Shown: in pieces, positions 45,905-55,775 of the stretch
How the letters are laid out: every line of letters begins with the position of its first letter
Numbering within the stretch: position 1 is the first letter of the stretch
Origin: Sphingomonas flavalba
GTDB taxonomy: Bacteria > Pseudomonadota > Alphaproteobacteria > Sphingomonadales > Sphingomonadaceae
Direction: 5' to 3'
Assembly (NCBI RefSeq): GCF_004796535.1
Contig: NZ_SPHY01000003.1
Coordinates: forward strand, 124,001 to 188,000
DNA length: 64,000 nt
The notes under the pieces: generated by a model
The model's database searches: none
The model's input: the letters and a program-made list of their open reading frames with translations, nothing else
Told to the model about the DNA's origin: nothing
Position numbers and translations under genes: made by a program

Positions 45905-48118
45905 CGCACGATCCTTCCGACCAACAGTCGAGTCGTAAAGCATCATCCCGATAGACCGGTTCCGCTGTCCCGGCGATGAACTGCGCCTATTCGGAGACAC
46001 GGTGACCGTCATGCCGGTCCACCGCGCGATGAACGCCCACTGGTCGGCCGCTTCCTCGATGATCTTGTCGGTTGGCTTGCCGGAACCATGCCCGGCGCGC
46101 GTCTCTATACGGATCAGGTGCGGCCGGTCACCGAGCGCCGCCGCCTGGAGTGCCGCGGCATATTTGAAGCTGTGCCCCGGCACGACACGATCGTCGGTGT
46201 CAGCGGTGGTGACAAGGATCGCCGGATAATCCCGCCCACCGACGATGTTGTGATAGGGCGAATAAGCGTGCAGGACGCGGAAGTCCGCCTCTTTCGACGG
46301 ATGGCCGTAGTCGTCGACCCAATAGCGCCCGGCGGTGAAACGGTCGAAACGCAGCATGTCCATGACGCCGACGGCGGGGAGGGCGGCAGCGAATAGATCC
46401 GGCCGCTGGTTGACCACCGCGCCGACCAGCAGGCCGCCGTTCGACCCGCCTTGGATTGCCAGTTTCGCCTTGGTCGTGATGCCTTCGGCGATCAGATATT
46501 CGCCGGCGGCGATGAAGTCGTCGAAGACATTCTGCTTGTTAGCGAGGCGGCCAGCATCGTGCCATTCCTTGCCGTACTCACCGCCGCCGCGCAGATTGGC
46601 GACCGCCAGCACCCCGCCCTGCTCCATCCACGCCAGGCGCGTCGTCGAGAAGGCCGGCGGCAGCGAGATGTTGAATCCGCCATAGCCGTACAGCAGGGTC
46701 GGCGCGCCCGCCGAAAGATCCAGCCCCTTCTTGTGGACGACGAACATCGGTACCCTGGTGCCATCCTTCGAGGCGAAGAAGCGCTGCTCGACGCCATAAT
46801 CGGCGGGGTCGAACGCGACCTTCGGCACCGCCCACGCCACCTGTTTTCCGCTGCGCGCGTCATAACGGTAGATCGTCGTCGGCGTGGCGAAGCTGGTGAA
46901 AGCGAAAAAGGTTTCGGGGTCGCCCGCCTTGCCGTTGAAACCGCCGGCGCTGCCGATTCCCGGCAGCGCGATCGAACCAAGAGATTCGCCGGCAAGACTG
47001 TAACGACGGACTTCGCTTTTCGCGTCGACGAGATAGGACAGGATCAGCGTGTCGCCGACAATGGCGGCGCCATCCAGCGTCGCCATATCCTCCGCCACCA
47101 GCACCACCGGCCGGACGCTGCGCTGGGCAAGGTCGATCACCACCACCTTCAGCTTCGGCGCAGCGGCATTGGTGACGAAATACAGCTTTTTGTCGACGTT
47201 ACCGATGAACGACCAGTTGTTGACCAGGCCCGGGATCAGCGTGCGCAGCGGAGCGTCAGGCCGGCGCTGGTCGAGGACGGTGATCTCGTAGCGGTCGTCC
47301 GTTCCTTCCGACGAGGTGATGACCAGCCAGCGTCCGTCGTCCGACAGCTGGGCATGATGGCCAAGCTTCGGCCGGTCTGGCGTCGCGTAGATCTTGCGAT
47401 CCTGCTCCTGCGGCGTGCCGAGGCGGTGGAAATAGACAGTCTGATTCTCGTTGGTCGCCTGAAACTCGTCGCCGGCCGCCGGCGCCGCGAAACGCGAATA
47501 ATAAAAGCCGGAACCATCGGCGGCCCAGGCGATCGCGGAGAACTTCACCCAGGCGACGATGTCGGCGGTCGGCTGGCCTGTGGCAACGTCGAGCACTCTG
47601 ATCGTCCGCCAGTCGCTGCCGCCGTCCTGCACCGCATAGGCGACATGGCGGCCGTCTTCCGACGGTTGCCAGTCCGCCAGCGCGGTCGCGCCGTCCGCCG
47701 CCCATGCGTTCGGATCGAGCAGCAGGCGGCCTGGGCCATCGACGCTGTCGCGCACGTAGAGCGGTGCCTGGTTCTGCAGGCCGCTATTGTGCGTATAGAA
47801 ATAGCGGCCGCCTTTCTTCCGCGGCAGGCCAAAACGCTCATAATCGAGCAGGGCGGTCAGCCGCTGGCGGAAGACCGCGCGACCCGGCAGCGTTTCCAGA
47901 TAGGCGCTGGTCGCCGCATTCTGAGCATCGACCCATTGTCGCACCTTCGCGTCGGTGCGCACGTCGTTTTCGAGCCAGCGATAAGGGTCGGCGACCGCGA
48001 CGCCGAACAGCGTGTCGACAACCGCGTCACGCGCGGTGACCGGGTAGGCGGGGGCAGCGGCGGCAAGCTGGGTCATCGGGCTGGCAAGCAACAGGGCAAG
48101 AAGGAATGAGCGGCGCAT
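45362..48118 (-). CDS. Secreted prolyl oligopeptidase (S9A), open in frame into the next gene
   Basis: A serine peptidase with a Sec signal ([14 protein letters not shown], cleavage after the Ala run) and the S9A beta-propeller followed by the alpha/beta hydrolase domain: GGSNGG with Ser near 558, [11 protein letters not shown] with Asp near 638, and RAGHGSGK with His near 678. It starts at the ATG at 48118 with GGAAAGG ahead. The peptidase homology ends near residue 710 ([10 protein letters not shown]), but no stop follows; the frame goes on for about 25 unconserved codons into a second gene starting at 45904. Either the stop was lost, giving a 918-residue fusion, or there is an indel near the end. 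Role: cleavage of proline-containing peptides in the periplasm. Confidence 0.85.
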   Translation of the reverse strand: MRRSFLLALLLASPMTQLAAAAPAYPVTARDAVVDTLFGVAVADPYRWLENDVRTDAKVRQWVDAQNAATSAYLETLPGRAVFRQRLTALLDYERFGLPRKKGGRYFYTHNSGLQNQAPLYVRDSVDGPGRLLLDPNAWAADGATALADWQPSEDGRHVAYAVQDGGSDWRTIRVLDVATGQPTADIVAWVKFSAIAWAADGSGFYYSRFAAPAAGDEFQATNENQTVYFHRLGTPQEQDRKIYATPDRPKLGHHAQLSDDGRWLVITSSEGTDDRYEITVLDQRRPDAPLRTLIPGLVNNWSFIGNVDKKLYFVTNAAAPKLKVVVIDLAQRSVRPVVLVAEDMATLDGAAIVGDTLILSYLVDAKSEVRRYSLAGESLGSIALPGIGSAGGFNGKAGDPETFFAFTSFATPTTIYRYDARSGKQVAWAVPKVAFDPADYGVEQRFFASKDGTRVPMFVVHKKGLDLSAGAPTLLYGYGGFNISLPPAFSTTRLAWMEQGGVLAVANLRGGGEYGKEWHDAGRLANKQNVFDDFIAAGEYLIAEGITTKAKLAIQGGSNGGLLVGAVVNQRPDLFAAALPAVGVMDMLRFDRFTAGRYWVDDYGHPSKEADFRVLHAYSPYHNIVGGRDYPAILVTTADTDDRVVPGHSFKYAAALQAAALGDRPHLIRIETRAGHGSGKPTDKIIEEAADQWAFIARWTGMTVTVSPNRRSSSPGQRNRSIGMMLYDSTVGRKDRAMIRLGISVVALAFAAPLGAQVETVPLPPSSVADDRPEAALGRDIGRAAGAMAVAAGRVAADAKDAARAAKHEFRRGFVEGASAQAQPPVERPAPPSIRYEEEAVDACAAAAEEEGLSIARLAAVRDILRVGPRRYGWDVEGTIDLRDSYLERRRPPLRFVCAVRDGDIADLRLGDSLARR

Positions 48119-48138
48119 TATGGCCTTTCCAGGCATGA

Positions 48139-48171
48139 GAAAGGCCGCGAGCGTAGCACCCGCGGCCTTTC
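48139..48171 (-). terminator. Terminator of the ribosomal protein operon
   Basis: An 11-bp perfect stem (GAAAGGCCGCG / CGCGGCCTTTC) with an 11-base loop lies 41 bases after the rplQ stop. The A/T flanks of the stem give a CCTTTC run at its 3' edge. It ends the long r-protein transcript and separates it from the peptidase, whose start lies only 21 bases beyond. Confidence 0.75.
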
Positions 48172-48212
48172 ACTCAAGCAGCACCGGCATGGCGGCGCCG
48201 GACAAGGCCGGA

Positions 48213-48632
48213 TCAGGCGGCTTCGTCGATCTCTTCGCCCTGCACCGGACCAGAATCCTGCCCCTTGGCGCTGACATCGCGGTCGACGAATTCGATGATC
48301 GCAATCGGCGCAGCATCCGACGGGCGGATGCCGGCCTTGACGATGCGGGTATAGCCACCGTTGCGGTCGGCGTAGCGCGGACCGATCACGTCGAACAGCT
48401 TCTTCAACTGGGTGTCGTCCAGCAGCCGGCTATGGGCGAGGCGGCGGTTGGACAGGCCGCCCTTCTTGGCCAGCGTCACCAGCTTCTCGACATAGGGGCG
48501 AAGCTCCTTCGCCTTGGCCGTCGTCGTGGTGATCTGCTCATGCTTGATGAGCGCCGCCGCAAGATTGCGGAACAGGGCGGCGCGATGCGACGATGTCCGC
48601 TGCAGTTTCCGTCCGCCAACACGATGGCGCAT
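48213..48632 (-). CDS. rplQ: 50S ribosomal protein L17
   Basis: A 139-residue protein with the L17 start [17 protein letters not shown] and the conserved helix [17 protein letters not shown] followed by [18 protein letters not shown]. The start was set at 48632 because GGAG is 8 bases away and the protein begins canonically; an ATG two codons upstream is too close to it. The acidic C-terminal tail (about 120-139) is a lineage extension. Last gene of the alpha operon, 103 bases after rpoA. Confidence 0.95.
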   Translation of the reverse strand: MRHRVGGRKLQRTSSHRAALFRNLAAALIKHEQITTTTAKAKELRPYVEKLVTLAKKGGLSNRRLAHSRLLDDTQLKKLFDVIGPRYADRNGGYTRIVKAGIRPSDAAPIAIIEFVDRDVSAKGQDSGPVQGEEIDEAA

Positions 48633-48735
48633 AGTCATTACTCCGTTCGTTCGAGGGCCGTATCAGGCACCCTGGACCAGGCGGTGAGAACCGGGGGCAC
48701 CGCCGAAACCCCTGCAACAGAAACGCTCAGGGCAT

Positions 48736-49797
48736 TCAGCCCATGATATCCTGTTCCAGCTTCTTCGCCATTTCCTCGATATTCTCGGGCGGCCAGCCGG
48801 GGATCTCCATGCCGAGGCGCAGGCCCATCGACGACAGCACCTCCTTGATCTCGTTCAGCGACTTGCGACCGAAATTCGGGGTACGCAGCATCTCCGCCTC
48901 GGTCTTCTGGACCAGATCGCCGATATAGATGATGTTGTCGTTCTTCAGGCAGTTGGCCGAACGCACCGACAGTTCGAGCTCGTCGACCTTCTTAAGCAGG
49001 TAGCGGTTGAGCTGGTTCGAATCGCCGGCCTGATCGGTCTGCGCCGGGGCGGCATGACCGATCGTGCCCGTAGCCGGGGCAAGGCCGTCGTCGAAGTGGA
49101 CGAACAGCTGGAGCTGATCCTGCAGAATCCGCGCGGCATAGGCGACGGCGTCTTCCGGCGTGACCGTGCCATCGGTGTCGATCGTCAGGGTCAGTTTGTC
49201 GTAGTCCAGCTCCTGCCCGACGCGGGTATTCTCGACCTTGTAGGCGACCTGGCGGACCGGCGAGTAGAGCGCGTCGATCGGGATCAGGCCGATCGGAGCG
49301 TCGGCCGGGCGATTGGCGACCGCCGCGACATAGCCCTTGCCGACATCGGCGGTCAGTTCCATGTTCAGCGTCGCACCGTCATCCAGGTGGCAGATGACCA
49401 GTTCGGGGTTCATCACCTCAATATCGCCGGAAACCGCGATGTCGCCGGCGGTGACTGGCCCCGGGCCGGTGGCCGACAGCTGGAGCCGCTTCGGCCCTTC
49501 GCCCTGCATGCGCAGCGCGACCTGCTTCACGTTCAGCACGATGTCGGTCACGTCCTCACGCACGCCGGCGAGCGACGAGAATTCGTGGAGGACATTCTCG
49601 ATCTTGATCGAGGTGACGGCCGCACCCTGGAGCGACGACAGGAGAACCCGGCGCAGCGCATTGCCCAGCGTCAGGCCGAAGCCGCGCTCAAGCGGCTCGG
49701 CGACGAAGGTCGCCTTGCGCTTACCATCGCCGCCCGGCTTCTTCTCAAGGCCGTTCGGCTTCTTCAGTTCCTGCCAGTTTTTGGAATTCACAGCCAC
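48736..49797 (-). CDS. rpoA: RNA polymerase alpha subunit
   Basis: A 353-residue alpha subunit. The N-terminal assembly domain has [20 protein letters not shown] and the C-terminal domain (about 260-340) has [35 protein letters not shown] and [10 protein letters not shown], which contact UP elements and activators. GTG start. It lies 90 bases after rpsK, a space that holds a hairpin. Normal length for alphaproteobacteria. Confidence 0.96.
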   Translation of the reverse strand: MAVNSKNWQELKKPNGLEKKPGGDGKRKATFVAEPLERGFGLTLGNALRRVLLSSLQGAAVTSIKIENVLHEFSSLAGVREDVTDIVLNVKQVALRMQGEGPKRLQLSATGPGPVTAGDIAVSGDIEVMNPELVICHLDDGATLNMELTADVGKGYVAAVANRPADAPIGLIPIDALYSPVRQVAYKVENTRVGQELDYDKLTLTIDTDGTVTPEDAVAYAARILQDQLQLFVHFDDGLAPATGTIGHAAPAQTDQAGDSNQLNRYLLKKVDELELSVRSANCLKNDNIIYIGDLVQKTEAEMLRTPNFGRKSLNEIKEVLSSMGLRLGMEIPGWPPENIEEMAKKLEQDIMG

Positions 49798-49856
49798 GGT
49801 ATTCCCCTCGGGCAGTTGGGCGGGGGCGCGTCCGCCCCGGCCGGTAACAAACGGGA

Positions 49857-49874
49857 CGGCCCCGAACGGGGCCG
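49857..49874 (-). terminator. Terminator-like hairpin between rpsK and rpoA
   Basis: A perfect 7-bp GC stem (CGGCCCC / GGGGCCG) with a 4-base loop lies 13 bases after the rpsK stop, followed on the minus strand by TCCCGTTTGTT. The T run is weak, so attenuation or transcript processing is more likely than full stop, since rpoA must be expressed. Confidence 0.4.
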
Positions 49875-49887
49875 CCGGCGGCCACGA

Positions 49888-50277
49888 TCAGACGCGGCGG
49901 CGCTTCGACGGGCGAACGCCGTTGTGCGGGATCGGCGTCACGTCGCGGATCGAGGTGATCTGGAAGCCGACCGCCTGCAGCGCGCGCAGCGCCGATTCGC
50001 GGCCTGAGCCGGGGCCTTTCACTTCCACCTCAAGGGTGCGCACGCCGTGATCGGCAGCCTTCTTGCCGGCATCCTCGGCCGCGACCTGCGCGGCGTAAGG
50101 CGTCGACTTACGGCTGCCCTTGAACCCCATCATCCCGGCCGAGGACCAGCTGATCGCGTTGCCCTGGGCGTCGGTGATGGTGATCATCGTGTTGTTGAAG
50201 CTAGCGTTCACATGGGCGACGCCGGCGGTGATGTTCTTGCGCTCGCGCCGTTTGATGCGCTGAGGTTCACGTGCCAT
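49888..50277 (-). CDS. rpsK: 30S ribosomal protein S11
   Basis: A 129-residue S11: [18 protein letters not shown], then [21 protein letters not shown], and the C-terminal [14 protein letters not shown]. The start at 50277 ([15 protein letters not shown]) is chosen over a longer frame because it gives the normal family start. Part of the small-subunit platform. It lies 90 bases after rpsM, with an 8-bp hairpin (GTGGAGAC / GTCTCCAC) at 50310-50328 in between. Confidence 0.95.
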   Translation of the reverse strand: MAREPQRIKRRERKNITAGVAHVNASFNNTMITITDAQGNAISWSSAGMMGFKGSRKSTPYAAQVAAEDAGKKAADHGVRTLEVEVKGPGSGRESALRALQAVGFQITSIRDVTPIPHNGVRPSKRRRV

Positions 50278-50367
50278 CTCAAATCCTGACCTGAAATTCC
50301 GTGGTGCCTGTGGAGACCAAGTCTCCACGGATGAGAAGAAGCCTGGAAACGTCCCGTGGACGCGCCC

Positions 50368-50736
50368 TTACTTCTTCTTGCCCGCGATCGGTTTCGCCTT
50401 GCCCTTGCGGGTACGGGCATTGGTGTGGGTCCGCTGACCGCGCACCGGCAGTCCCTTGCGGTGGCGCAGGCCGCGATAGCAGGCCAGATCCATCAGCCGC
50501 TTGATGTTGACCGCGGTCTGGCGACGCAGGTCACCCTCAACCGTGTGGTCGGCGTCGATGGTCTCGCGGATCTGCAGGATTTCCTGATCCGACAGGTCCT
50601 GCACCCGGCGCTCACGCGCGATGCCGAGCTTGTCGGCGATCTCGACCGCCTTGGTCCGGCCGATGCCGTGGATGTAGGTCAGCGCGATGACAACGCGCTT
50701 GTTGGTGGGGATGTTCACCCCCGCGATACGTGCCAT
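50368..50736 (-). CDS. rpsM: 30S ribosomal protein S13
   Basis: A 122-residue S13: [53 protein letters not shown] and the basic tail [20 protein letters not shown]. It forms the head bridge to the large subunit. AGGAG lies 8 bases before the ATG. First gene of the alpha operon here; rpmJ is not placed before it. Confidence 0.95.
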   Translation of the reverse strand: MARIAGVNIPTNKRVVIALTYIHGIGRTKAVEIADKLGIARERRVQDLSDQEILQIRETIDADHTVEGDLRRQTAVNIKRLMDLACYRGLRHRKGLPVRGQRTHTNARTRKGKAKPIAGKKK

Positions 50737-51184
50737 GTAGATTTTTCTCCTGCTCCACGGGCCGGTTGGCTGGCCGGCCCATCTCAACGCGTCAACTCCC
50801 GGGGGAACGCACACACCCGGCGCGCGAACGGATTCGCCGCCGGGATGACCGTGGTTTCGGGGTCCGGGCGATCTAGGGGGGCCAGCCGGCGCTGTCAAGC
50901 GGCACAGGATTGGAGTCTGTCCGCTTTAGGCGGCACCAGCCGGTGCCGATTCCGCTTGAAGCGGACAGACTCCAGCTCCGTCGGCGGCGCAGGGGGTTCG
51001 GCGCCCGGCGCCGGACAAGATCCAGAAGAAGCGGCGGACCGCTATGGGCCCGCCGCAGGCAACAACACGAAGGGAGTCATCATGCGCGGCTGGAACGGTA
51101 TCCGGTGCGCCACCATGGTGTGCAGTCCGCCGCATGGCACGGCGCTGAGTCGGCGATGAAATCGCGTTAATGAACGGCTGTCGA
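50737..51184. other. Intergenic region between adk and rpsM with nested palindrome
   Basis: About 450 bases without a firm gene. It holds the palindromic element at 50911-50974 and a possible short plus-strand frame at 51082-51159 with AAGGGAG ahead of the ATG, encoding 25 residues (MRGWNGIRCATMVCSPPHG start) that I do not recognise. This gap is where a promoter for the rpsM-rpsK-rpoA-rplQ unit would be expected. Confidence 0.5.
50911..50974. repeat. Nested inverted repeat (REP-like)
   Basis: Perfect 16-bp outer arms TGGAGTCTGTCCGCTT (50911-50926) and its reverse complement (50959-50974) surround an inner palindrome CGGCACC-AGCC-GGTGCCG (50931-50948). The structure is a double-decker hairpin of the sort seen in dispersed intergenic repeats. 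It lies between adk and rpsM. Whether it recurs in the genome cannot be judged here. Confidence 0.65.
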
Positions 51185-51835
51185 TCAGGCCTTGTCGAGG
51201 ATTGCCTCGATCGCCGCGCTGACTTGGGCGATGTCGGCCATGCCATCGACACGGGACACCAGGCCCCGCGCCTCGTAGATCGGCAGAATCGGCGCGGTCT
51301 TGGCCCGGTATTCGGCAAGGCGCGTGCGTACCGTCTCGGCATTGTCATCGGGCCGGCGCTTGAATTCCGTCGCGCCGCAGACGTCGCAGACGCCGGCGAC
51401 CTTCGGCTGCTTGTAGCGGTCGTGATAGCCCTCGCCGCACTTGGCGCAGGTGAACCGCCCCTCGATCCGGTCGACCAGCGCGTCTTCGTCGACCACCAGT
51501 TCGATGACATGGTTAAGCCGGCGGCCGCGGTCGGCGAGAATGGCATCGAGCGATTCCGCCTGGGCGGCGGTACGCGGATAACCGTCGAAGATAGCGCCGG
51601 CGCCGGGCGGCAGCGAATCGAGCTTGTCGCCGATCAGTTCGGAAACCACCGCGTCGGACACCAGCCCGCCCGATTCCATGATGGCTTTCGCCTTCAGGCC
51701 GACCGGCGTGCCCGCCTTGACCGCCGCGCGCAGCATGTCGCCGGTCGAAAGCTGCACCATGCCCCGTTCCTCGACGAGGCGGTTCGCCTGGGTCCCCTTC
51801 CCCGCCCCCGGCGGACCAAGCAGAATGATATTCAC
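51185..51835 (-). CDS. adk: Adenylate kinase
   Basis: A 216-residue enzyme that interconverts ATP, ADP and AMP. It has the P-loop LLGPPGAGKGTQA at 5-17, an AMP-binding segment (STGDMLRAAV), DGYPRT and a zinc-binding lid of the four-Cys type (CAKC then CDVCG at about 125-155). GTG start. It lies 31 bases after secY, as in other alphaproteobacteria. Confidence 0.95.
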   Translation of the reverse strand: MNIILLGPPGAGKGTQANRLVEERGMVQLSTGDMLRAAVKAGTPVGLKAKAIMESGGLVSDAVVSELIGDKLDSLPPGAGAIFDGYPRTAAQAESLDAILADRGRRLNHVIELVVDEDALVDRIEGRFTCAKCGEGYHDRYKQPKVAGVCDVCGATEFKRRPDDNAETVRTRLAEYRAKTAPILPIYEARGLVSRVDGMADIAQVSAAIEAILDKA

Positions 51836-51866
51836 GAGCGCATGTCCCCCATCACCGCCAATGCAT

Positions 51867-53234
51867 TCAACGCAACTTGCCGCCCTTCAGCTTCGCCTTC
51901 TTGATCAGGTCGCCATATTGATGGGCCAGCATGTGGCTCTGCATCTGGGCGACGGTATCGACCGTGACGTTTACGACGATCAGCAGACTGGTGCCGCCCA
52001 GGTAGAAGGGAATGCCAGCGCTGGCGATCAGGTATTCCGGCACTAGGCAGATCAGCGTCAGATAGATCGCGCCGATCACCGTGATCCGGGTCAGGACGTA
52101 ATCGAGATAGTCGGCCGTGTTCTTGCCCGGGCGGATGCCGGGGATAAAGCCGCCGTTGCGCTTCAGATTGTCGGCCGTCTCCTCCGGATTGAACACGACC
52201 GCCGTGTAGAAGAAGGTGAAGAACAGGATGCCGCCGCCGTAGAGCAGCATGTACATCGGCGAGCCGTGCTGCAGATACTGGTTCAGCGAGATGACGAAGT
52301 CGCCCCACATGCTCTCGCCCGCGACGCGCTGGCCGGCGAACTGAGTGATGGTCAGCGGCATCAGCAGCAGCGACGACGCAAAGATCGGCGGAATGACGTT
52401 CGCGGTGTTGATCTTCAGCGGCAGGTGGCTGCGGTCCGCCTGCATCATCCCGCGCTGGGTCTGGCGCTTGGGATACTGGATCAGCACCCGGCGCTGGCCC
52501 TGCTCGACGAAGCACATGATCGCGACCAGCCCCAGAGCCATCACCAGCACGCCGGTGATCAGCAGGCCGGAGATGTTGCCCGTCCGCCCGCCTTCGAACA
52601 GGTTGGAGAAGGAGGTCGGCAGCTCGGCGATGATGCCAGCCATGATGATCAGCGACACACCGTTGCCGACGCCGCGGCTGGTGATCTGCTCACCGATCCA
52701 CATCAGGAACATCGTGCCACCGACCAGGCTGATCACCGCCGATATACGGAAAAGCATGCCAGGGTCGACGACCGCCGCCAGCCCCTGCGATGCGCCGAAG
52801 CTTTCCAGCCCGACAGCAATGAAATAGCCTTGGATCGCCGACAGGCCGACGGTACCGTAGCGGGTATACTGGTTCAGCCGCTTGCGCCCGCTCTCCCCCT
52901 CCTTCTTGATCGCAGCCAGGGTGGGCGACAACGAGGTGGCAAGCTGGATGACGATCGACGCGGTGATGTACGGCATCACCCCGAGCGCGACCAGCGACAT
53001 GCGGCTGAGCGACCCGCCCGAGAAGGTGTTGAGGAAATCGAGCACCCCGCCCTTCGTCTGTTCGGCGAGAGCGGACAGCGCAGTCGGATCGATACCCGGC
53101 AACGGCACGAAGCTGAGCAGGCGGAACACCACCAGCGCGCCGATCGTGAACCACAGCCGCTTCTTCAGTTCCGTCGCCTGCCCGAATTTGGACAGGTTCA
53201 GGCTGGGCGTCACCGCGTCGGCTCTTGATGCCAC
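51867..53234 (-). CDS. secY: SecY, protein translocase channel subunit
   Basis: A 455-residue protein with ten membrane spans forming the Sec channel. Conserved blocks include LPGIDPTAL near the start of the first loop, MPYITASIVIQL in the second span, the cytoplasmic loop QYPKRQTQRGM, and the C-terminal part with GIPFYLGGTSLLIVV. GTG start with GAGGAA ahead. It lies 149 bases after rplO with a terminator-like hairpin between. Confidence 0.95.
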   Translation of the reverse strand: MASRADAVTPSLNLSKFGQATELKKRLWFTIGALVVFRLLSFVPLPGIDPTALSALAEQTKGGVLDFLNTFSGGSLSRMSLVALGVMPYITASIVIQLATSLSPTLAAIKKEGESGRKRLNQYTRYGTVGLSAIQGYFIAVGLESFGASQGLAAVVDPGMLFRISAVISLVGGTMFLMWIGEQITSRGVGNGVSLIIMAGIIAELPTSFSNLFEGGRTGNISGLLITGVLVMALGLVAIMCFVEQGQRRVLIQYPKRQTQRGMMQADRSHLPLKINTANVIPPIFASSLLLMPLTITQFAGQRVAGESMWGDFVISLNQYLQHGSPMYMLLYGGGILFFTFFYTAVVFNPEETADNLKRNGGFIPGIRPGKNTADYLDYVLTRITVIGAIYLTLICLVPEYLIASAGIPFYLGGTSLLIVVNVTVDTVAQMQSHMLAHQYGDLIKKAKLKGGKLR

Positions 53235-53280
53235 GGACTATTCCTCGAAATCTGTGCCGGCCCAACATGACCGGGTGTTC

Positions 53281-53322
53281 GAAACGAAAAGACGGCGGAG
53301 AGCATCTCTGCCCCCCGCCGCC
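53281..53322 (-). terminator. Terminator-like hairpin between rplO and secY
   Basis: A 6-bp GC stem (CGGCGG / CCGCCG) with an inner AGAG/CTCT pairing is followed on the minus strand by TCTTTTCGTTT. It lies about 60 bases after the rplO stop. It could act as an attenuator that lowers secY expression relative to ribosomal proteins. Confidence 0.5.
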
Positions 53323-53383
53323 TCATATAGTGTCGGCGCCGCGCTTGTCTAAGCCCGAACGCGACAGACGCGACGGGGCGCGT

Positions 53384-53920
53384 TCAGCCCTTGGCTTTCT
53401 TCGCGTCGCGCACGCTGTTCTTCTTGGCCGCAGCCTTCTCGGCGGCGGGAACCACAGCGATGACCTCGACGGAGCCGCCGGCCTTCTCGATCGCCTCGCG
53501 CGCGCCCTTCGACACGCCGGCGACGTTGAACGCCAGCTTAGCCGAGAACGTCCCCTTGCCCAGAATGCGCACGCCGTCCTTGCCGCCGCGGGCGACGCCC
53601 GCCGCCTTCAGCGCGGCATGGTCGACGATGCCCTTGGCATCCAGCTTCTTCGCATCGACCAGCTTCTGGATCGCGCCCAGATTCACCTCGGCATAATCCT
53701 TGGCGAAGATGTTGTTGAAGCCACGCTTCGGCAGTCGCATGTGGAGCGGCATCTGGCCGCCCTCGAAGCCCTTGATCGCGACGCCCTCACGGCTCTTCTG
53801 GCCCTTCTGGCCGCGACCGGCGGTCTTGCCCTTACCGGAGCCGATACCCCGGCCAACCCGCATCCGGCCCTTGCGGGCGCCGGAATTGTCGCGGATGTCG
53901 TTCAGTTTCATGTCTTGCAC
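53384..53920 (-). CDS. rplO: 50S ribosomal protein L15
   Basis: A 178-residue L15: [20 protein letters not shown] after a short start, the Gly-rich [20 protein letters not shown] and LPKRGFNN. The final 25 residues are a Lys/Ala-rich tail that makes it longer than the usual 145-160. It lies 68 bases after rpmD. Confidence 0.94.
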   Translation of the reverse strand: MQDMKLNDIRDNSGARKGRMRVGRGIGSGKGKTAGRGQKGQKSREGVAIKGFEGGQMPLHMRLPKRGFNNIFAKDYAEVNLGAIQKLVDAKKLDAKGIVDHAALKAAGVARGGKDGVRILGKGTFSAKLAFNVAGVSKGAREAIEKAGGSVEVIAVVPAAEKAAAKKNSVRDAKKAKG

Positions 53921-53988
53921 TCGCTTTCGCTTTTATCGCGCCAAGTCGAAAAATAGCGGCGGACGACCGCCCGCGCCGGCGGGGCTCG

Positions 53989-54174
53989 TCAGCCCTGCAC
54001 CTCGACCATATGCTGCACCTTGCGGATCATGCCGCGGACCTCAGGGCTGTCTTCCAGCTCCGAAACCTTGTGCAGTCGGTTCAGCCCAAGGCCGATCAGC
54101 GTCGCGCGCTGGTCCTTGGTCCGGCGGATCGGCGAGCCGACCTGCTTGATCCTGATCTTCGCCACGCCCGTCAC
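53989..54174 (-). CDS. rpmD: 50S ribosomal protein L30
   Basis: A 61-residue L30: [20 protein letters not shown], then [20 protein letters not shown] and a MIRKVQHMV end. It overlaps the rpsE stop by 4 bases (ATGA), so translation is coupled. Confidence 0.94.
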   Translation of the reverse strand: MTGVAKIRIKQVGSPIRRTKDQRATLIGLGLNRLHKVSELEDSPEVRGMIRKVQHMVEVQG

Positions 54175-54887
54175 TCCGTGATCGCTTCGGCGTCGGCCTG
54201 CGCCGTCGCCTTATCCGCCCCGCCGCGGCCGAGCAGATCGGCAATCTTCTTGCCGCGCCGCTGCGCCACCGCCTTGGGGCTGGTCTGGTCGCCGAGCGCC
54301 TCGAAGGTCGCCCGGATCATGTTGTACGGGTTCGAGGTGCCTATCGACTTGGTTACCACGTCTGCAACACCCAGGCTTTCGAACACCGCGCGCATCGGGC
54401 CGCCGGCGATGATGCCGGTGCCCTGCGGGGCGGAGCGGACGTAGACCCGACCGGCACCGAAACGACCGGCACCATCATGGTGGAGGGTGCGGCCTTCGCG
54501 CAGCGGAACGCGGACCATCTTCTTGCGCGCGGACGCGGTCGCCTTCGAGATCGCTTCCGGCACCTCGCGCGCCTTGCCGTGGCCGAAACCAACCCGGCCG
54601 TGGCCGTCACCGACGACAACCAGCGCCGCGAAGCCGAAGCGCTTGCCGCCCTTCACCGTCTTCGAGACGCGGTTGATGTGAACCAGCTTCTCGATCAGCT
54701 CCTCGCCGCCCTCTTCCTGGGCACCGCCGCGTCGATCGTCGCGCCGACCACGATTGCCGCCTTCGCGACCACCACGCCCGCCGCGCCCGCCGCGCGAACC
54801 ACGCCCCGGCCGCCCTTCATGGGCCGGCGCCGGCGCGGCAGCCTCGACCGCCGCTCCCGGCTGGTTCTGGGTCTCGTCAGCCATCAT
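54171..54887 (-). CDS. rpsE: 30S ribosomal protein S5 with RGG-rich extension
   Basis: A 238-residue S5, about 70 longer than the E. coli protein. The core has [40 protein letters not shown], and ALRALQ-like helices at the end of the fold ([15 protein letters not shown]). The extra part is at the N-terminus: residues about 25-60 are a Gly/Arg stretch with [12 protein letters not shown] repeats. It starts at a tandem ATGATG that overlaps the rplR stop. Confidence 0.93.
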   Translation of the reverse strand: MMADETQNQPGAAVEAAAPAPAHEGRPGRGSRGGRGGRGGREGGNRGRRDDRRGGAQEEGGEELIEKLVHINRVSKTVKGGKRFGFAALVVVGDGHGRVGFGHGKAREVPEAISKATASARKKMVRVPLREGRTLHHDGAGRFGAGRVYVRSAPQGTGIIAGGPMRAVFESLGVADVVTKSIGTSNPYNMIRATFEALGDQTSPKAVAQRRGKKIADLLGRGGADKATAQADAEAITE

Positions 54888-55240
54888 CAGAACTCCAATC
54901 CGCCTTCACGCGCGGCATCCGCCAGCGCCTTGACGCGTCCGTGAAACAGGAAACCGCCACGGTCGAACACCACCTGGGTGACGCCCGCCTTCCTGGCGGC
55001 GGCAGCGACGCGCTTGCCGACCTCGGCAGCCGCCTCGGCGGTCGCACCAGCCTTGCCCCGGACATCCTTGTCCAGAGTCGAGGCGGCGGCGACCGTGCGG
55101 CCGGCGCTGTCGTCGATGATCTGCGCGTAGATATGCCGGCCCGAACGATGGATCGACAGCCGGGGACGCGAACCCCCGCGGGCACGCAGCGAAGTGCGGA
55201 CGCGCTGGCGGCGACGGGCGAAAAGGGAAAGCTTTGCCAT
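54887..55240 (-). CDS. rplR: 50S ribosomal protein L18
   Basis: A 117-residue L18 with [36 protein letters not shown] and the C-terminal [20 protein letters not shown], which binds 5S rRNA. The start at 55240 ([11 protein letters not shown]) is preferred over a long frame that reads back into rplF. Confidence 0.94.
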   Translation of the reverse strand: MAKLSLFARRRQRVRTSLRARGGSRPRLSIHRSGRHIYAQIIDDSAGRTVAAASTLDKDVRGKAGATAEAAAEVGKRVAAAARKAGVTQVVFDRGGFLFHGRVKALADAAREGGLEF

Positions 55241-55241
55241 C

Positions 55242-55775
55242 TTACTTCTTCTTCCCTTCCTTGCGGAAGATGAACTCGCCGCGATACTTGATGCCCTTGC
55301 CCTTGTACGGCTCCGGCTTGCGCCAGCGGCGGATTTCGGCGGCGATCTGGCCAACCTTCTGCTTGTCGATGCCGGAGATCTGCACCGTCGTCTGGTCCGG
55401 CGTCGCGATCGCGATGCCTTCCGGCACCGCAAAGTCGACGTCGTGGCTGTAGCCAAGCTGCAGCTTCAGGTTCTTGCCCTGAAGGTTGGCGCGGTAGCCG
55501 ACGCCGTTGATCTCCAGTGTCTTGCTGAACCCTTCGGTGACCCCGGTGACCAGGTTCTGCACCAGCGTGCGGTGCATGCCCCAGAAGGCGCGCGCGCGCT
55601 TGGACTCGTTGGCCGGCGCGACGACGATCTGGCCGTCCTCGATCCCGTAGCTGATGTCGTCGACCATCGCCATCGACAGCGTGCCTTTCGGCCCCTTGAC
55701 CGACAACGTACCGGCGTCGATCGACGCGCTCACGCCGGCGGGCACGGCGACCGGCTTCTTACCGATGCGGCTCAT
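55242..55775 (-). CDS. rplF: 50S ribosomal protein L6
   Basis: A 177-residue L6: [48 protein letters not shown] and the C-terminal [20 protein letters not shown]. It lies 1 base before rplR and shares one base with rpsH. Confidence 0.95.
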   Translation of the reverse strand: MSRIGKKPVAVPAGVSASIDAGTLSVKGPKGTLSMAMVDDISYGIEDGQIVVAPANESKRARAFWGMHRTLVQNLVTGVTEGFSKTLEINGVGYRANLQGKNLKLQLGYSHDVDFAVPEGIAIATPDQTTVQISGIDKQKVGQIAAEIRRWRKPEPYKGKGIKYRGEFIFRKEGKKK

